A stretch of DNA of 64,000 nt from Plotosus lineatus (GCA_024760905.1 CM045745.1:10787282-10851281); one strand, 5' to 3'; counted from the first letter of the stretch, positions 34,601-46,779 are shown. Notes: generated by a model not told the origin, from the letters alone. Translations and numbers: made by a program.

Positions 34601-34692
34601 AATAATATAATTTTTTTTTTTTTTTGTAGTTTTAGGCTAAGGTTCATCATTTCAAACCACAAAGCTTCAAAATCTAAAATTAGTCATAACCA

Positions 34693-34880
34693 TACTATTT
34701 CATCTTAATTGGGGTCACGGGGAGGCTGGCGCCCATCTCGGCTGACTCTGGGTGAAAGGCAGGGTACATACACCAAGGGGTGATTTGGAACAGGTGATTA
34801 ACATGCAGAGCATGTTTTTGGATTGTGGGAAGAAACCGGAGAGCCTGTTGGAAACCTACACAGGAACGAGGAGAAGAACC
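34693..34880 (-). mobile_element. Partial Mermaid/HE1-like SINE
   Basis: L2-type tail (ctccccgtgaccccaattaa on the minus strand) with the aatccaaaaacatgctctgc block; the head is missing. Confidence 0.75.
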
Positions 34881-35009
34881 ATTTGACATTTTCTTTTCTT
34901 TCTTTTTTTTTTTTTAATTCAAGGATGAGAATTTTTCGCTAGATGTCAGGTGTCCACCTTGTCAAAATGACCATTCTTATAATCGAAGGAAATTTGCTTT
35001 AAAATTTTT
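34881..35009. other. Intron, no gene seen
   Basis: T-rich spacer between two SINE fragments. Confidence 0.4.
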
Positions 35010-35112
35010 ATTCATTCATTTTCTGAACGGCTTCATCCTAAATAGGGAGTCTGGCTCTCATCTCAGCCAAGTCTGCGTGAGGGCAGAATACGCCACGGAC
35101 TGCTCGCCAGGT
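35010..35112 (-). mobile_element. L2-type SINE tail fragment
   Basis: Minus strand shows cctggcgagcagtccgtggc and aagccgttcagaaaatgaat, the tail only. Confidence 0.75.
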
Positions 35113-35764
35113 GCTTTAAAATCTTTTTCTTTCTGGCGAATACAAGTCAAGCTGGCTGTTGTAGGGTTGGTCTGGCTAACAGGAGAAGAATCTCTAGACC
35201 TCACTGCCTAGGCTGCTGCCCCTGCGACCCAACCCCCAATTAAGCAGTTGTTGCTTATGATAAACAATTTATTGGTTATTTTTCAATGTTTATTAGGCCT
35301 GTGCCCTTTTAGATTGTTGCTATTAATCAGGTGGAGCACAGGGAGCCCCTGTACACTCAAACAGCCTACATTGATTTTCCTCTCCTCTCTTCAGCTCAGG
35401 TTGCAGAATGTCATCAGCTACCAACAACAAGGAAAGACGTTCTGTTTGATGTGTTTGTTTACAAAAAAACAACCATATCTCCTGTTTATTCTGCTAATTT
35501 CTGATCGGTAGCTGTTCGGATACAAATGTGGGCTGTAATTCTTAATAGCAAATTTATTTCTTACTATAATAATCTATGCTTGTGTATTGAAACCAGTGAC
35601 GCTTCAGATTTGTAATTTAAAGAATGGAATCGTGTCACATTCACAGAGCGTAGGATCTATGAGTGTAGGTGAGGTATATAAATCTGCATTGTTCACTTAA
35701 AATGACAAAAAGCACGAGTCACGTTAATGATAAATTATTCAAGTGTGTTGCAGTGGTGTAAAAG
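35113..35764. other. Intron, no gene seen
   Basis: No recognised repeat or gene. Confidence 0.4.
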
Positions 35765-35766
35765 TA

Positions 35767-36277
35767 CACTAGGCCCCCGTTATTCGCGGGGGTTGCGTTC
35801 TGCTCCTTCCTGTGGATAATGAAAATCTGCAAATTATTGATGCGGTTTTAAAACTGTATGATATTACATGCGTTAAAATATGCCTCTTAAACACATTCTA
35901 TAGACAGTCTTCATTAATACAGTAATAATACAGTAAAATGTAGTAATGATTAAATAAAAACTTTTAAATTTTGTACCTTAAGAATATTTATGAATGAATA
36001 AAGTGCTTAGGCTCCTTACCAGAAGGGCTTAAATAATCGTTAAAAACACGAAAAAACGTGAATTCACAATTCAAGCAATCACGTTGATGACATGCGCGCG
36101 AAGGAGAGAAAAAAAGAGGTGCACACATTATCTGCAACCAATCAGCAGGAGGGAGAAACAAAAGCTGTCAGTCATTGGCTAAATTTGAGTCTCGTGCCAG
36201 TAACGTTCGAGTTTGCCACTAATCCGTGAGTATTCGGGGTCTCGACCGCTGAACTGCGAATGAGCAAGGGCTTATAG
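35767..36277. mobile_element. Tigger-type MITE (terminus CASTAGGCCC)
   Basis: Left end cactaggcccccgttattcg and right end gcaagggcttatag are degraded inverted repeats, followed by TA. Interior landmarks aacacattctatagacagtc and caaccaatcagcagg are shared with the split copy bounded by 40629 and 44415. Confidence 0.75.
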
Positions 36278-37085
36278 TACGAGTTTAATTAGTGACTCTC
36301 GACACTGCACTCATTATACTGGTTAACCCAGGTGTCCTGTAGCGTTCGCGACAAAGTACCATATATAGCGTGTCATCAGATCCTCCGCTGGAAGTCTACA
36401 GCCGCAGCAGCACCAGAGATTAATCACTGGCTGGTTTACTACAAATATTGCTGCCTGTTGTCAGGGAAGCGGTTCAGGGATATCACCACGTGTGTAGTGA
36501 ATCGGCGTGATCGTCTCAAACAGGTTGTGAAGGTCTGAGCATGATGATACCTGGAAACTGAAGCCAGGCTTACACTGTGATTTCAGAAGGGTTTATGATT
36601 ATTATGTACGGTATGTGTGCACAAAACAATCCCAGTAAAACATTTCGAGAAATCTGTAAAAGATCATGTGTTCTCCTGATAATTTACTGAAAATAATTGA
36701 ACATTTTGGAGCTCAGTTTTTAAATATTTATTTTAGCAGAGTTCTAGACATAAGAAAGCTAATCACTTGTCATCTTGTTCGTCCATTCATAAGCATAAGG
36801 AGGCTGATTTAGCTGTTGAGCACCTCGAAGCTGATTGGCTGTTGGGTGTCATGATGCTGATTGGCTGTTTGTTCTTCAGCAGGACCTTGAAAGTGGAAAT
36901 GATTTTCTAAAGAACTTTTTTGCAGGTGTTCTGAATTTTTCCAGAGAGCATCACTCTTAAAGCTTTGCTTTAAAATTGTGCCTAAATCTGTGTGTTTTCT
37001 TTTATGATTATGAAGTGTGGAGGTTTTGTATCTTGCAGGATTAATTTTTTTATCTAAATGCAAAATTTGACCAAAAATACACCAT
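36278..37085. other. Intron, no gene seen
   Basis: Unique-looking; candidate conserved noncoding DNA. Confidence 0.45.
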
Positions 37086-37089
37086 TATA

Positions 37090-37401
37090 GGGCAGTGATG
37101 GCCTGGTGGTAAAGTGCTGGATCACTGATCCCAAGGTTGGGGTTTCAAACCCCACTGTGAATGGTTGTCAACTGTTGTTCTCCCCCAGTGCAGCTAACTG
37201 GGTTACCAAAGGCCGGCCGTGTCGGTCAATATCTATTCTGAGAGGCACTTTCGTCAACAGTAGGCTGCATAGCCCTCGGTGTGTTTCTGCCCAGTGATGG
37301 CCTGGCAAGCTGTCCAGGGTGTACTCTGCCCCGCTCAGAGTCGGCTGAGAGGATTAATTGGTATTCATTGCTAATTAGGATTAAGCTGTTCAGAAAATGA
37401 A
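37090..37401 (+). mobile_element. tRNA-Ser-like SINE, L2-type tail (older copy)
   Basis: Head ggcctggtggtaaagtgctg and tail ctggcaagctgtccagggtg are clear; the middle has several deletions. Confidence 0.85.
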
Positions 37402-37535
37402 TGCATGCAGCATTATCGAAATGTCTGGATGTTTCTTTGTAAACCTTTCTGCACCATAGAGATGTTTTCTGATCTCGTCAGCCATATTAGCAAATCAGTG
37501 TTTTAATCAAAAACATATCACCGTTCAAGCATAGA

Positions 37536-37790
37536 TCTTCTTTTCCTTTCGGCTGTTCCCTTCAGGGGTCACCACAGCGAATCATCTACCTCCATCTCAC
37601 CCTGTCCTCTGCATCTTCTTCTCTTACACCAACTACCTTCATGTCCTCCTTCACCACATCCATAAATCTTCTCTTTGGTCTTCCTCTTGGCCTTCTGCCT
37701 GGTAGTTCCAACCTCAGCATCCTACTACCAATATATTCACTATCCCTCCTTTGTACATGTCCAAACCATCTCAATCTGATGAACATCAGT
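37536..37790 (-). mobile_element. RTE LINE 3' fragment
   Basis: On the minus strand it encodes RLRWFGHVQRRDSEYIGSR, then GRRPRGRPKRRFMDVVKED, the C-terminal end of RTE reverse transcriptase proteins, and ends with gattcgctgtggtgacccct. Confidence 0.88.
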
Positions 37791-38220
37791 ACGTATCTTC
37801 TGAGTTTTGGAAAGTCGTTGGCTTTACTCCTGTGCTACTGTTGACTCTTTTACAAACACTGCCGCAGCGTTATTACACCTTATGATCAATGATTTTAATG
37901 AATTAAATGAGTGCCAGAGTCCTGGAGGGCGAACTGACGTCTGGTGTCACACGGTGCTCTGTGCAATTTCTGCTGGACCTGTGGATGTCTGCTTTGGTAC
38001 TTCACTGCTAAGTGCATGCAGCGGTTGACTAGCACAGGGTTTAATGTGTGCAACGTTGAGGCGACTGACTTCCTGTAAACTGTATTAGAGGGGTAAATCC
38101 ATAAGCCAGACTGAAAAAGGTAGAAAATAGCACCGCTACTTGTATTGCTACTCACATTCTCATTTATCTCCGTCGACTTAATGCACGCTGATTTCATTCT
38201 AACGATTACTCGAATGCTTA
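37791..38220. other. Intron, no gene seen
   Basis: No recognised repeat. Confidence 0.4.
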
Positions 38221-38222
38221 TA

Positions 38223-38837
38223 CAGTCGGCTCTCTTTCTTACGAAAACCCCTGAATATGAAAAATCCAGTATATGAAAAACATTTTCCTAAATTTTTGTT
38301 CTCTGTATACGAAACAACTTCTTCTCACAAAAAATGCTAAATGTGCCATTCAAACATGCGCCATTCAAACAATGCATGAGTTGCTCGCTCGTTGGTTGTC
38401 TACCAACATTCCGCCTCGCTGGCCTCCCATTGGCTAGGAGGGGATGACTCGGCTCCCTCCCATTGGCTATCTCTCAACATCCCACCCCGCTGGCCTCCCA
38501 TTAGCTAGGAGGGATGACGCTGTCATTTTTACTTTGTTCAAGTTTGTTTGAACTGTGTTCATGTTTGTGTGTCATTCCAACTACATTTTATGGCTCAGGC
38601 TTTTAACCTTCGAGAACATTTGTAAGATCATAACTCTGCTAAGAAGATATGGTCAACACGAAGTAAGTACCTTAAAATGTATGCTTTTGTAATTTTTAAA
38701 GGGTATATGGGGTAGTCTTGGGAGCCTTTGAATGAATCATGTGTTTGACTTGTAAAATACGGCTGTATTTGCGAAAACTCCAGGTTCCGAAAAAGGCGCT
38801 GGACCGGATTAATTTCGTAAGGAGGGGGTGCCGACTG
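38223..38837 (+). mobile_element. Non-autonomous Tigger transposon, TA duplication
   Basis: Termini cagtcggctctctttcttac and ggagggggtgccgactg with TA on both sides. It contains the attggctaggagg repeats and lacks the helix-turn-helix piece, like the copy at 59655. Confidence 0.85.
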
Positions 38838-40378
38838 TATTCCCAATAGGCAGTTTGGTCCACGATGAAGGTCGGGGTGGAAATGGTGCCTGAGGAGAGG
38901 TGTGTATGCTCTCACACGCCTGCAATGAACCCTCTCTGAGGTGCGTGATGCTCAGGCATACCTCTGGAACCTCTGGTATTTTGCTGGTGATTTATGATGA
39001 CTGGCTGTTTGACAGTTACCACTGACAGCACAGTGAGTGATCACTACGATCATGTGTACTCATTTTTCACCTCTGGGTTGTATTTTTTAGTTTTGGTTGA
39101 TATTTGAATGTGCTGTGATTATGCCAGTGCTTTTTTCCCCCACTGTTCTGAGTGAACGGAACGCAGAAGACATGTACGGACAACGCCTTGGTCCTCCTGC
39201 TTGGCAGGACACCGTGACAGAGCAACCCATGTTGAGGCGAGAAGTGAAAAGTCAGCTGTGCAAGTAAACGGATTACTGTGTAGAGGGAAAGCCCTGAAGG
39301 GAGGGGTGAAGATATATATTTGAAGTGGGGGATGTTGTGGTACACAGGCGTGACAGCATGTCTATGGAATGCTGAACGAGGGTGTGTGTGTGTGTGTGTG
39401 TGTGTGGGAGAAGGAGAGAGAGGGGAGTGGAATGAATGTGGTACATCGACTGTGTGCTAACTATATCATTGGGGTACAGCCTGGCTAATGCTACGAACTG
39501 GCAGCTTGTGCAATATTGCTCATGGCATTTTAGCTGCCCTCTTGGGATAGGTTCATTACTGCGAGCTTATTTCAGTGCTGACTACAGGTCCGCTGACTCT
39601 CGAGACTTCTGACTCTCAGGGTCATAAAAATAGACTGACATTGTCAATATATGCTGTGAATGGTTATGGATTATGATGTAACGTTTACTTTGAATCCTAT
39701 GTGCGTATACATATGTGTATATATACTTTTTGTATATGTATGTTTGTATTGCGTAATACAAACATTTGATACTCAAGCATACGGATGTAGGAACAATTCA
39801 ATTGTATGAAAATAATCTGAGACCAAAAAATGATCCGGTGTCAAGTTGTCCATTCACTACTCATTTTCATAGCCGAGTCCTGTCATTCGTGCTATTATCA
39901 CGTCAGTTAATTGGGGAAGAAGTCCTTGTGACATTTTGAACCTGTGCGCACTGCACCCTCAGATTCCTGTTATCGGCTGACAGGAAAGGATCTCAATGTG
40001 GCCTTCTGCTGTCGTAGCTCATCTGCCTCAAGGTTTGATGTGTTGGGAGATACTCACCATAGTTGTACAGAAGTTATTTTAGTTCATGTAGTCCTCCTTT
40101 GAACTCGAACAAGACCAGTTATTCTCCTCTGTCGGACATTTCCACCCACAGGGCTGTTGCTTACTGTGTTTTTTGTTTTTCACACCGCTCTTCAGAAAAT
40201 CCTGCGTTCCTGAAATACGCAATCCAGCTCTCATTGCACCAGTAACCATACCATTATCAGCACGGCTGAAGACACATTGTTTCCTCATTCTGATGATCTG
40301 TGTGAATATTAACCGAACCTAATGACCACTGTATCTATGATTTGGTGTGTTATGCTGCAGCTGTGTGATTGGCTGATT
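38838..40378. other. Intron, no gene seen
   Basis: Unique-looking intron with a GT tract at 39384-39408. Confidence 0.45.
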
Positions 40379-40379
40379 G

Positions 40380-40533
40380 CAGGGATCCCAGAGCTCCGCT
40401 ATTTAGCGGAATTCCACTATTTTTCAGCTTCAGGGACCCTGCGGCCCCCTTCACCCCCAGCTGAAATATTTCATTTCCTCTCTTTCTGAACCTCTATTTT
40501 CCTCTTTTTTTTCTCAACCTCGCTGGGATCCCT
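40380..40533. mobile_element. Possible short foldback element
   Basis: cagggatcccagagctc and gctgggatccctg are inverted ends 150 bases apart. No target duplication is evident. Confidence 0.35.
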
Positions 40534-40628
40534 GTGAGTGGCAGCTAATTATATAAATGACCAGGGATATCGACGTACCCATTGGTAAAATATGCATTTA
40601 CCTTGAATTAAGTAGGAAATAATGTATA

Positions 40629-40905
40629 CAGTAGGCCCTTGTTATTTGCTTGGGTTCGGTTCCGGCCCCTCCCGCGAATCAAGATAACCCGGATGTAAAA
40701 CCCTGCGTGAATGATCAACCGGAAGTAAAATCCTATGTATCTATTACATGTGCTAAAATATGCTTCTTAAACACATTCTATAGACAATCTTACTCATTAA
40801 TACAGTATTAATGTAGTAAAATGTAGTACTGATTAAGAAAAAAAATTAAATTTTGTACTGTGATATTTATTAATAAAATATATAAACATTATACAGCGTG
40901 TGTGT
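40629..40905. mobile_element. Left half of a split Tigger-type MITE (terminus CAGTAGGCCC)
   Basis: Left end cagtaggcccttgttattt after TA, then aacacattctatagacaatc as in the intact copy at 35767. Its right half appears at 44045-44415. Confidence 0.7.
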
Positions 40906-40915
40906 GTGTGTATGT

Positions 40916-41175
40916 ATTTTTCATGCTTCAATTAATGCGGATTCAGTGCATCGTGTTTTTTTAATAAATAAATATTCGTCAAATTAAAAGAAATAAGGAT
41001 ATTGTGGAAGAATAGGGGAAAAAGTTATGGAAAATGTCACAAAAACAATGCCAATTATGCAAAAAACAAACGAACAAAAAAAAAAAAAAACCCCAAAACA
41101 AAAAAAACAACCCAAAATCTTACATCAAAAGTGGATACATTTTTGCATCTGTGTATGCACGCGCATGTATATATG
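40916..41175 (+). mobile_element. Proximal half of a Tigger-type MITE (CAGGGATCCCTC family)
   Basis: catgcttcaattaatgcgg, gattcagtgcatcg and aaaatgtcacaaaaacaatg place it in this family; the first 20-25 bases are lost into a GT tract. Confidence 0.75.
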
Positions 41176-41186
41176 TCGTCTTCTTC

Positions 41187-41189
<3 letters not shown>

Positions 41190-41238
<49 letters not shown>
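41190..41238. repeat. (GT)n microsatellite
   Basis: About 24 GT units inside the MITE. Confidence 0.95.
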
Positions 41239-41240
<2 letters not shown>

Positions 41241-41392
41241 GTTCAGGACGGCCGTTTTTGATGAATTTGTTTGTAAGTCGTTACAGGGCATTCTTTAGAG
41301 GGGAACGCATGTTTAAACCTTGTATAAGTAACCTATACAAGTTTGTACTGTATGCAATCCCTCTCTCTCTCTCTCCACATAATCATGTGTCA

Positions 41393-41570
41393 CCGGGGAT
41401 TTAGCTCAGTTGGAGCGTCCGCTTTATCCTCCGGAAGGTCGAAGTTTGAATCCAGCCATGTCATACCATGAGACGTTAAAATTTGGGAGCTGTTGCTTCC
41501 TGCTTGGTGCTCAGCATCAAAAGTATAGAACAACGCAACAACTGGTGGCGACGGGTACCTGGATTTCATA
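41393..41570 (+). mobile_element. Fourth SINE-like element with tRNA-like head
   Basis: ggggatttagctcagttgg has a good A box, and gaagtttgaatccagcc a weak B box. A body with agacgttaaaatttgggagc and gctgttgcttcctgcttggt follows. The anticodon arm does not fold cleanly, so a SINE head is more likely than a tRNA gene. Confidence 0.6.
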
Positions 41571-41711
41571 CTTATATTTATGATGTATCTTTCTGTAGAT
41601 TTTATTCCATTGCTATTTCTACTTGTTCTTCAATTTCATTTCACTTTCAACCTCGGACAGACCTGCTCGTATCTCTGGATGTTTGCAAAACGAATGTTGG
41701 CAAGTTGGGGA

Positions 41712-41918
41712 GCATCTGTATTTATATTTTATTTACAGCCATATGTTATTTTTTTTATGTTTAATTGTTATTATAAGCATTTATAGCATTGAATATGTAT
41801 TTATTGATATTATATATACATGTACGTATACGTCAGTGTGGGATGATCCTACTTTGCGGATTTCAATGGTCGCGTGGGGATCTCGGTCCCAATTAACCGT
41901 GGAAAGTGAGGGATCCGA
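41712..41918 (+). mobile_element. Distal half of the same MITE
   Basis: Resumes at atctgtatttatattttatt, with ttattataagcatttatagc and the end ggaaagtgagggatcc. It lacks the last few bases of the terminus. Confidence 0.75.
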
Positions 41919-42250
41919 ACTTACAGGTACAGACGCTCCCCGACTTGCGTTCATTCATTTTACGTTTTTTTTGGGGTCCCCCCCCAAAAAAAAAAAATTT
42001 TGACAAATTTTAAGTTTAGATGTACCTATGTAGTATGCTGATGTAATGATTCTGCATCCATTGTTTACAAACGACAGACTGAACGTGCCCCTCCTTCTTC
42101 CCTTTTCAGTTGTGATAACCCTGTGATAACCCAGTTAGCTGCAATTTGTATATATGTCAGTTATATAGCATGTTACCATTGTGTTAAGACGTCGTCTCTG
42201 TGATTTTTGTGTTTACACTGCTTTTCGGACTTTTGTAACCCTAAGCGAAT

Positions 42251-42705
42251 ATGGTTGGTCAGAAGCGTAAGCCTACTAGCATGGGTGCATGTGTTTTTTC
42301 CGGTTTTCCCAAGACTGAATTAACTATCTGCTCGGATCGGCGCAATCTACCATGCATACTCGGTTAGGGAAAGAGGGTTGTAAAATGAATGAAAACCTGA
42401 ATCCAGAAAAGAGAGTACTCTCTGCTCTGCTGGTGATTCACATCAGGCTGAGTACTAAACAAGTATTCAACGGCACCCTTGCTCACTGAAAGACCGGAAG
42501 TCTGGATAACCTGCGCTTTTGTCTCAAGCACAAGCAAGTGCACTACTTTCGGTGGAGCACCTCGCATATTGTAAACGTTGATTGACTGTTTTAAGCTTCA
42601 TGTAAAGTGACTCGGCTCAGCTTCATGTAAAGTGGCCATCCGTCGACCATCGGGACCATTTACAAGCAGAAACACCGCATCACAGAGAATGTTAAAGGTT
42701 ATATT
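42251..42705 (+). pseudogene. Tigger transposase start, disrupted
   Basis: The frame opens MVGQKRKPTSMGA and is then interrupted. It resumes near 42637 with RPSTIGTIYKQKHRITENVK, a pogo-type helix-turn-helix end. The DNA between, at 42450-42574, is a half copy of the palindrome at 43415. Confidence 0.65.
42450..42574 (+). mobile_element. Half copy of the long palindromic element
   Basis: It matches loop plus right arm of the palindrome at 43415-43662, sharing taaacaagtattcaa, cttgctcact, gaccggaagtc and cctcgcata-type sequence. Confidence 0.7.
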
Positions 42706-42895
42706 TGATACTGTATGTGATATTTGATGAGTGAATTTGATTAAAATTTATCTATTTGAAATTATTTTGCTTAAATTTAATTTTTTTGGAATTAATTTTG
42801 ATATTATTTTACAATGTTATGTTTATAATTGATTTAGGGGTGTTTCATGAGCTACGGTAATGGTATTTATGGACGTATAGTACAGTATTAACGTC

Positions 42896-43244
42896 GAGGG
42901 CAGTGGTGGTCTAGTGGCATAGGGCGTTGGATCGCTGATCCAAAGGTTGGGGGTTCGAGTCCCACTCTCCACAAGGTTGTCACTGTCCCCCCAGTGCAGC
43001 TAACTGGGTTATCAAAGGCGGGCCATGTCTCTCACTGTATATGGTGAGAGGCATGTAAAAGAACCATTGCTGACTTTCGTAAAGAGTAGGCTGCAAAGTT
43101 GTCAGCGTGTTTCTGTCCCTTGCTAAAGGGTTGTGACAGGAAGGGCATCCGACGTAAAAACCTCTGCCAAATCAAATGTGCGAATCAGATGATTCGCTGT
43201 GGCGACTCCAGAGTAAAAGGGAAAACGCCGAAAGGAAGACAGAC
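42896..43244 (+). mobile_element. tRNA-Ser-like SINE, RTE-type tail, 17-bp target duplication
   Basis: Full-length. agtacagtattaaygtc flanks it at 42879-42895 and 43245-43261 with one mismatch. The target lies inside the Tigger-type element. Confidence 0.94.
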
Positions 43245-43414
43245 AGTACAGTATTAATGTCATATGTCACTGGAGCATACAGTAACAACTTGGGTTTCTT
43301 TTCAACTTGCGTTTGGCCGTCTGGAACCGAACTAAAACGTAAGTTGGGGAGTGTCTGTACAGCACATTAATGTTAAAAATGCTTATCAGATGCCCACTAC
43401 AGGGAGGAATTGCA

Positions 43415-43662
43415 TTATTTGTTAGGCTCTCCACCGAATGTAGGCACTTGTCGCCAGTGACACATGGTGTTTGAGACAAAGCGCGGCTTATTTGGATGTC
43501 CGATCTTTCAACTGAGCAAGTGAAGGTTGAGTTTTAAACAAGTATTCAATGCACACTTGCTCACTTGAAAGATCGGAAGTCCGAATAAGCCGCGCTTGGT
43601 CTCACAAGCACCATACGTCATCTGCGACAAGCGCCTACATTCGGTTGAGTGCCTCACATTTA
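43415..43662. mobile_element. Long palindromic (foldback) element
   Basis: Arms 43415-43521 and 43554-43662 are inverted repeats along about 107 bases, including gcgcggcttatt, ccgatctttca and ccgaatgtaggc, around a 32-base loop. There is no coding capacity. It is probably a foldback MITE of unknown superfamily. Confidence 0.8.
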
Positions 43663-44044
43663 TTGTCCTGTACATAAAAGTGTGACGTAATGAGCTTTCA
43701 ACCGGACCCAGAATGCAGGAGGCAATGTGAGATGTCAGAGTGGATTTATTATTCAAAGGGGAAGAACTTAAGCAGCGCGCTTTAACTGAGGTGAGCGTGC
43801 TTGTGGTCATTGGGAGTAGATGAGAAGAGTGAATTCAGGTGTGTGCCACCGAGCAGCTCAGCCACACCCCTCAGCTGAAGCGAAGAGAAAACAGTTAGAG
43901 GCACAGCCGCCAAAATCAAGGTTCCCCCAAAACACAGACCATAACAAAAAGGACATAAAATATAATAAATTGGATAAAACAAAACTATAAACACGCCACA
44001 CCACAGTACATAAAATCTCACATAAACATTCTAAACATTAACTT
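43663..44044. other. Unknown repeat-like segment inside the nest
   Basis: Contains agtgaattcaggtg and cagccacacccctcagctg, related to sequence near 13835-13890, so a dispersed element is likely, but I cannot name it. Confidence 0.4.
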
Positions 44045-44415
44045 AGGTACTGTACTGGAATAATAATTGAAAAAGACTTTAATACTACAGTGCTTTACAA
44101 CAGTTCAGATGATTATTCCTCTTCAGACACTTCAGGAGAAAGTCTTATTTCTTCAGAAGAAACATCCAACGTCATTACCTTTTTCTGGTGGTTATCCGGC
44201 GTTTGAGTGGCATCATAGAGATTAACTGGTAATTAAAGCACACTAAAAAAAAGACTCATTGACAACTTGTGCGCGTATGAGAAAATAGGGGCGTATACAT
44301 CGTCTCAACCAATCAGCAGGAAGGAGGACTGAATTTGAGTTACGTGACAGTTGCTCGGCAGTCCGTGAATATTCAAACCACGAGTGCAAAACTGTGAATA
44401 GTCAAGGGCCTACTG
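44045..44415. mobile_element. Right half of the split Tigger-type MITE
   Basis: caaccaatcagcaggaagg and the terminus gaatagtcaagggcctactg followed by TA match the right end of 35767-36277 and invert the left end at 40629. Confidence 0.7.
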
Positions 44416-44980
44416 TATATAAAAAATGTTGTTTAAAAAAAATCCAGTAAATTACTTAAAATCTTTCATGGGGATGAAAGACAGAATTTGGTCAATAGTC
44501 CCAGTTGGAAATGTGCGTGGGGGAGGGGTATGAATTAATTGGAATCATCTCGACATTTGAGGTAGTTTTCATAAAGTTAATCATATTTATATTTGTGTTT
44601 TAATAAGCAGCCATGCATTCTAATAACAATTTAAATAAATTACTTTTTTTACTTGATTGGGTTTTTCTGCGTAATGAAATTCAGCTGAATTTATATTGAA
44701 TGTGGTTGTTGTAGGATTCTATGTAATGGGAAGAATACTGAGTGATGCACTCAGCTGCTGTACTCAAGGTTCCATTTGTCTCTGTCATGCGCAAAATGTG
44801 CCGTTTTAGATGGACTGAAAGCCAAAGGGGACAAAATGTAATCCTCCCCTATTCACCTGTGCAGAATTAGACAACTTTTTTTTGTAACCAAGCTTATACT
44901 GCCATTTCACTTATTCATTTGTTTTTTTGTTTTTTTTTTTTTATTTAACCTGACATTTTTTGTACATTTTCAGTTTGAAA
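44416..44980. other. Intron, no gene seen
   Basis: AT-rich, no repeat recognised. Confidence 0.4.
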
Positions 44981-44981
44981 A

Positions 44982-45273
44982 GTTGGGCTTTTTACACCCG
45001 AGCCTAGTGGCTCATTAGGCCAGTGCTTATTTCCGGTTTCCATAGCGTCAAGTGACCAGGAGTTCAACTCCTCCTGGATGGGACGCTAGTCCATCGCAGG
45101 TTACCTTCCCAGTATATTTTTACTGGTACCCATTTATATTGCTGGGAGGACAGAGGCACACTTGTGGTTGAGACCTTGCCCAGGGGTCTTAGCACAGTGG
45201 GGGTCTAACTGGGATTTGAGAACACGACCTCCTGATCATGAGCCCAGCACCTTAACCGCTACACCACCGGCTG
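44982..45273 (-). mobile_element. Fifth SINE family (tRNA-like head on minus strand)
   Basis: Minus strand: head ggtggtgtagcggttaaggt, gctgggctcatgatcagg, then ctgtgctaagacccctgggc and atggactagcgtcccatcc, ending tgtaaaaagcccaac. The last motif also occurs alone at about 27556-27573. Confidence 0.7.
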
Positions 45274-45381
45274 TATTAATTTATTCTTATTCCCATGCAA
45301 ATTTTCCAAATTCCAGAATTTGACGATCTTATTAGTCAGTGCATATTTACGGACTTTATAGAAACGTATGTGTACTGTAAT

Positions 45382-45715
45382 GGGCAGTGGTGGTCTAGTG
45401 GTATAGGGCGATGGATCGCTGATCCTAAGGTTGGGGGTTTGAGTCCCACTCTCCACAAGGTTGTCACTGGTCCCTCCCCAGTGCAGCTAACTGGGTTATC
45501 AAAGGCGGGCCATGTCTCTCACTGTCTATGGTGAGAGGTTCATGTGAACCATTGCTGACTTTCGTAAAGAGGAGCTGCAAAGCCGTCAGCGTGTTTCTGT
45601 ACCTTGCTGAAGGGTTGTGTCAGGAAGGGCATCCGACATAAAAACCTCTGCCAAAATCAAACGTGCGAATCATTCACTTGTGGCGACTCCTGAAAAAGGG
45701 AAAAAGCTGAAAGGA
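45382..45715 (+). mobile_element. tRNA-Ser-like SINE, RTE-type tail
   Basis: Full-length with a slightly altered tail (cttgtggcgactcctg) ending gctgaaaggaaa. Confidence 0.9.
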
Positions 45716-46779
45716 AATCTCATGGAAACATTTGTGTAATGCATATCACTATCATTTTGCTGGGCAGTGTAGTGAACCAAAACTTAATCTACCGTATTTG
45801 CACACGAGTTAGTAAAACCAACTTTTATACAACTTGCACATAAAAAAAAAATAATAATAATTGAATGACGCAGGCGATAATGAAATGTGTATAAACGTGT
45901 ATAGGGACTCCCCAATCGCAAACACTGTGTATCAGTATCAGGTGTGTTAGTGTCCTGAAGCTCTGAACTGCTGCCAGATCAGAATGAATATATTTTGTAA
46001 CCTGATCCACTCCTGTGTCTATATACTGAATGTGGGTAATGTTCAGTGACGCAGCACAGGCTTTGTGAGTGAGCACAGTATGAACTTTATCTTAAATAGG
46101 TTGAGATTATTCCTCTGTTTTGTAACCAAAAATCTCTTACTAAGGATTTTCATTTCTGAACTTTTTCATATGAAAATTATTCTTTATCAGCACCTCCTCG
46201 CCAAATAAATCCAGAATCATTCAAACATTCCAGATGTATGTTTGGAGATTAGAATGCATTAAGGACAGATCTGACGATATCAGTGGTCTACATTCCGATC
46301 TTTGTGTCTGCTTCAGGTGATGCATAACGTCTCCTTCACATTTATCTAGAAAAACTTTAATCATTGTGGCCCGTTGGTACTGGTGCTAAAAGACGTGCAG
46401 TATTTTTATAGTTTGGTGCATTTGACACTTGACCGCAACCAAGTCATGTTGTTGGTAAACCATGGTAAGAAGCCACACCCTTTTTTCACTGTTTGAGATT
46501 CTGCTCCCGTTTGCTGGAGTTCACACATGCAGAACTAGATGGTGCTGTCTTTACTTGGGTAGATCCTGTTTGCTTATGTAAGCTTGCTTTGAGCAGCATG
46601 ACCGATCCTAAACAACAATGCAAAATCAAAACTGACATGACTTGTTAACGTGTCCTGGGTGGGACTCATTATCAATATTTTACAAACAAACATTTTTCTG
46701 TTATTTTCTTTATACTAAAAATGTCCCCTCTCCCCAATTTTCTCTATAATTTTAGTCATATCCAATTTCCAACAATCAG
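45716..46779. other. Intron, no gene seen
   Basis: Unique-looking, no repeat recognised. Confidence 0.45.

Larger units (their letters stand above)
41930..43357 (+). mobile_element. Tigger-type element (terminus CAGACGCTCC) with nested insertions, TA duplication
   Basis: Ends cagacgctccccgacttgcg and aagttggggagtgtctg with TA at 41928-41929 and 43358-43359. It matches the complement of 32126-32744, but is longer because it holds more of the transposase start and a SINE at 42896. Confidence 0.85.

Noticed and set aside
41393..41466. tRNA gene
   Set aside because: The A box is good but the B box and anticodon arm are poor, and a SINE body follows; it also lies inside a nest of transposons.
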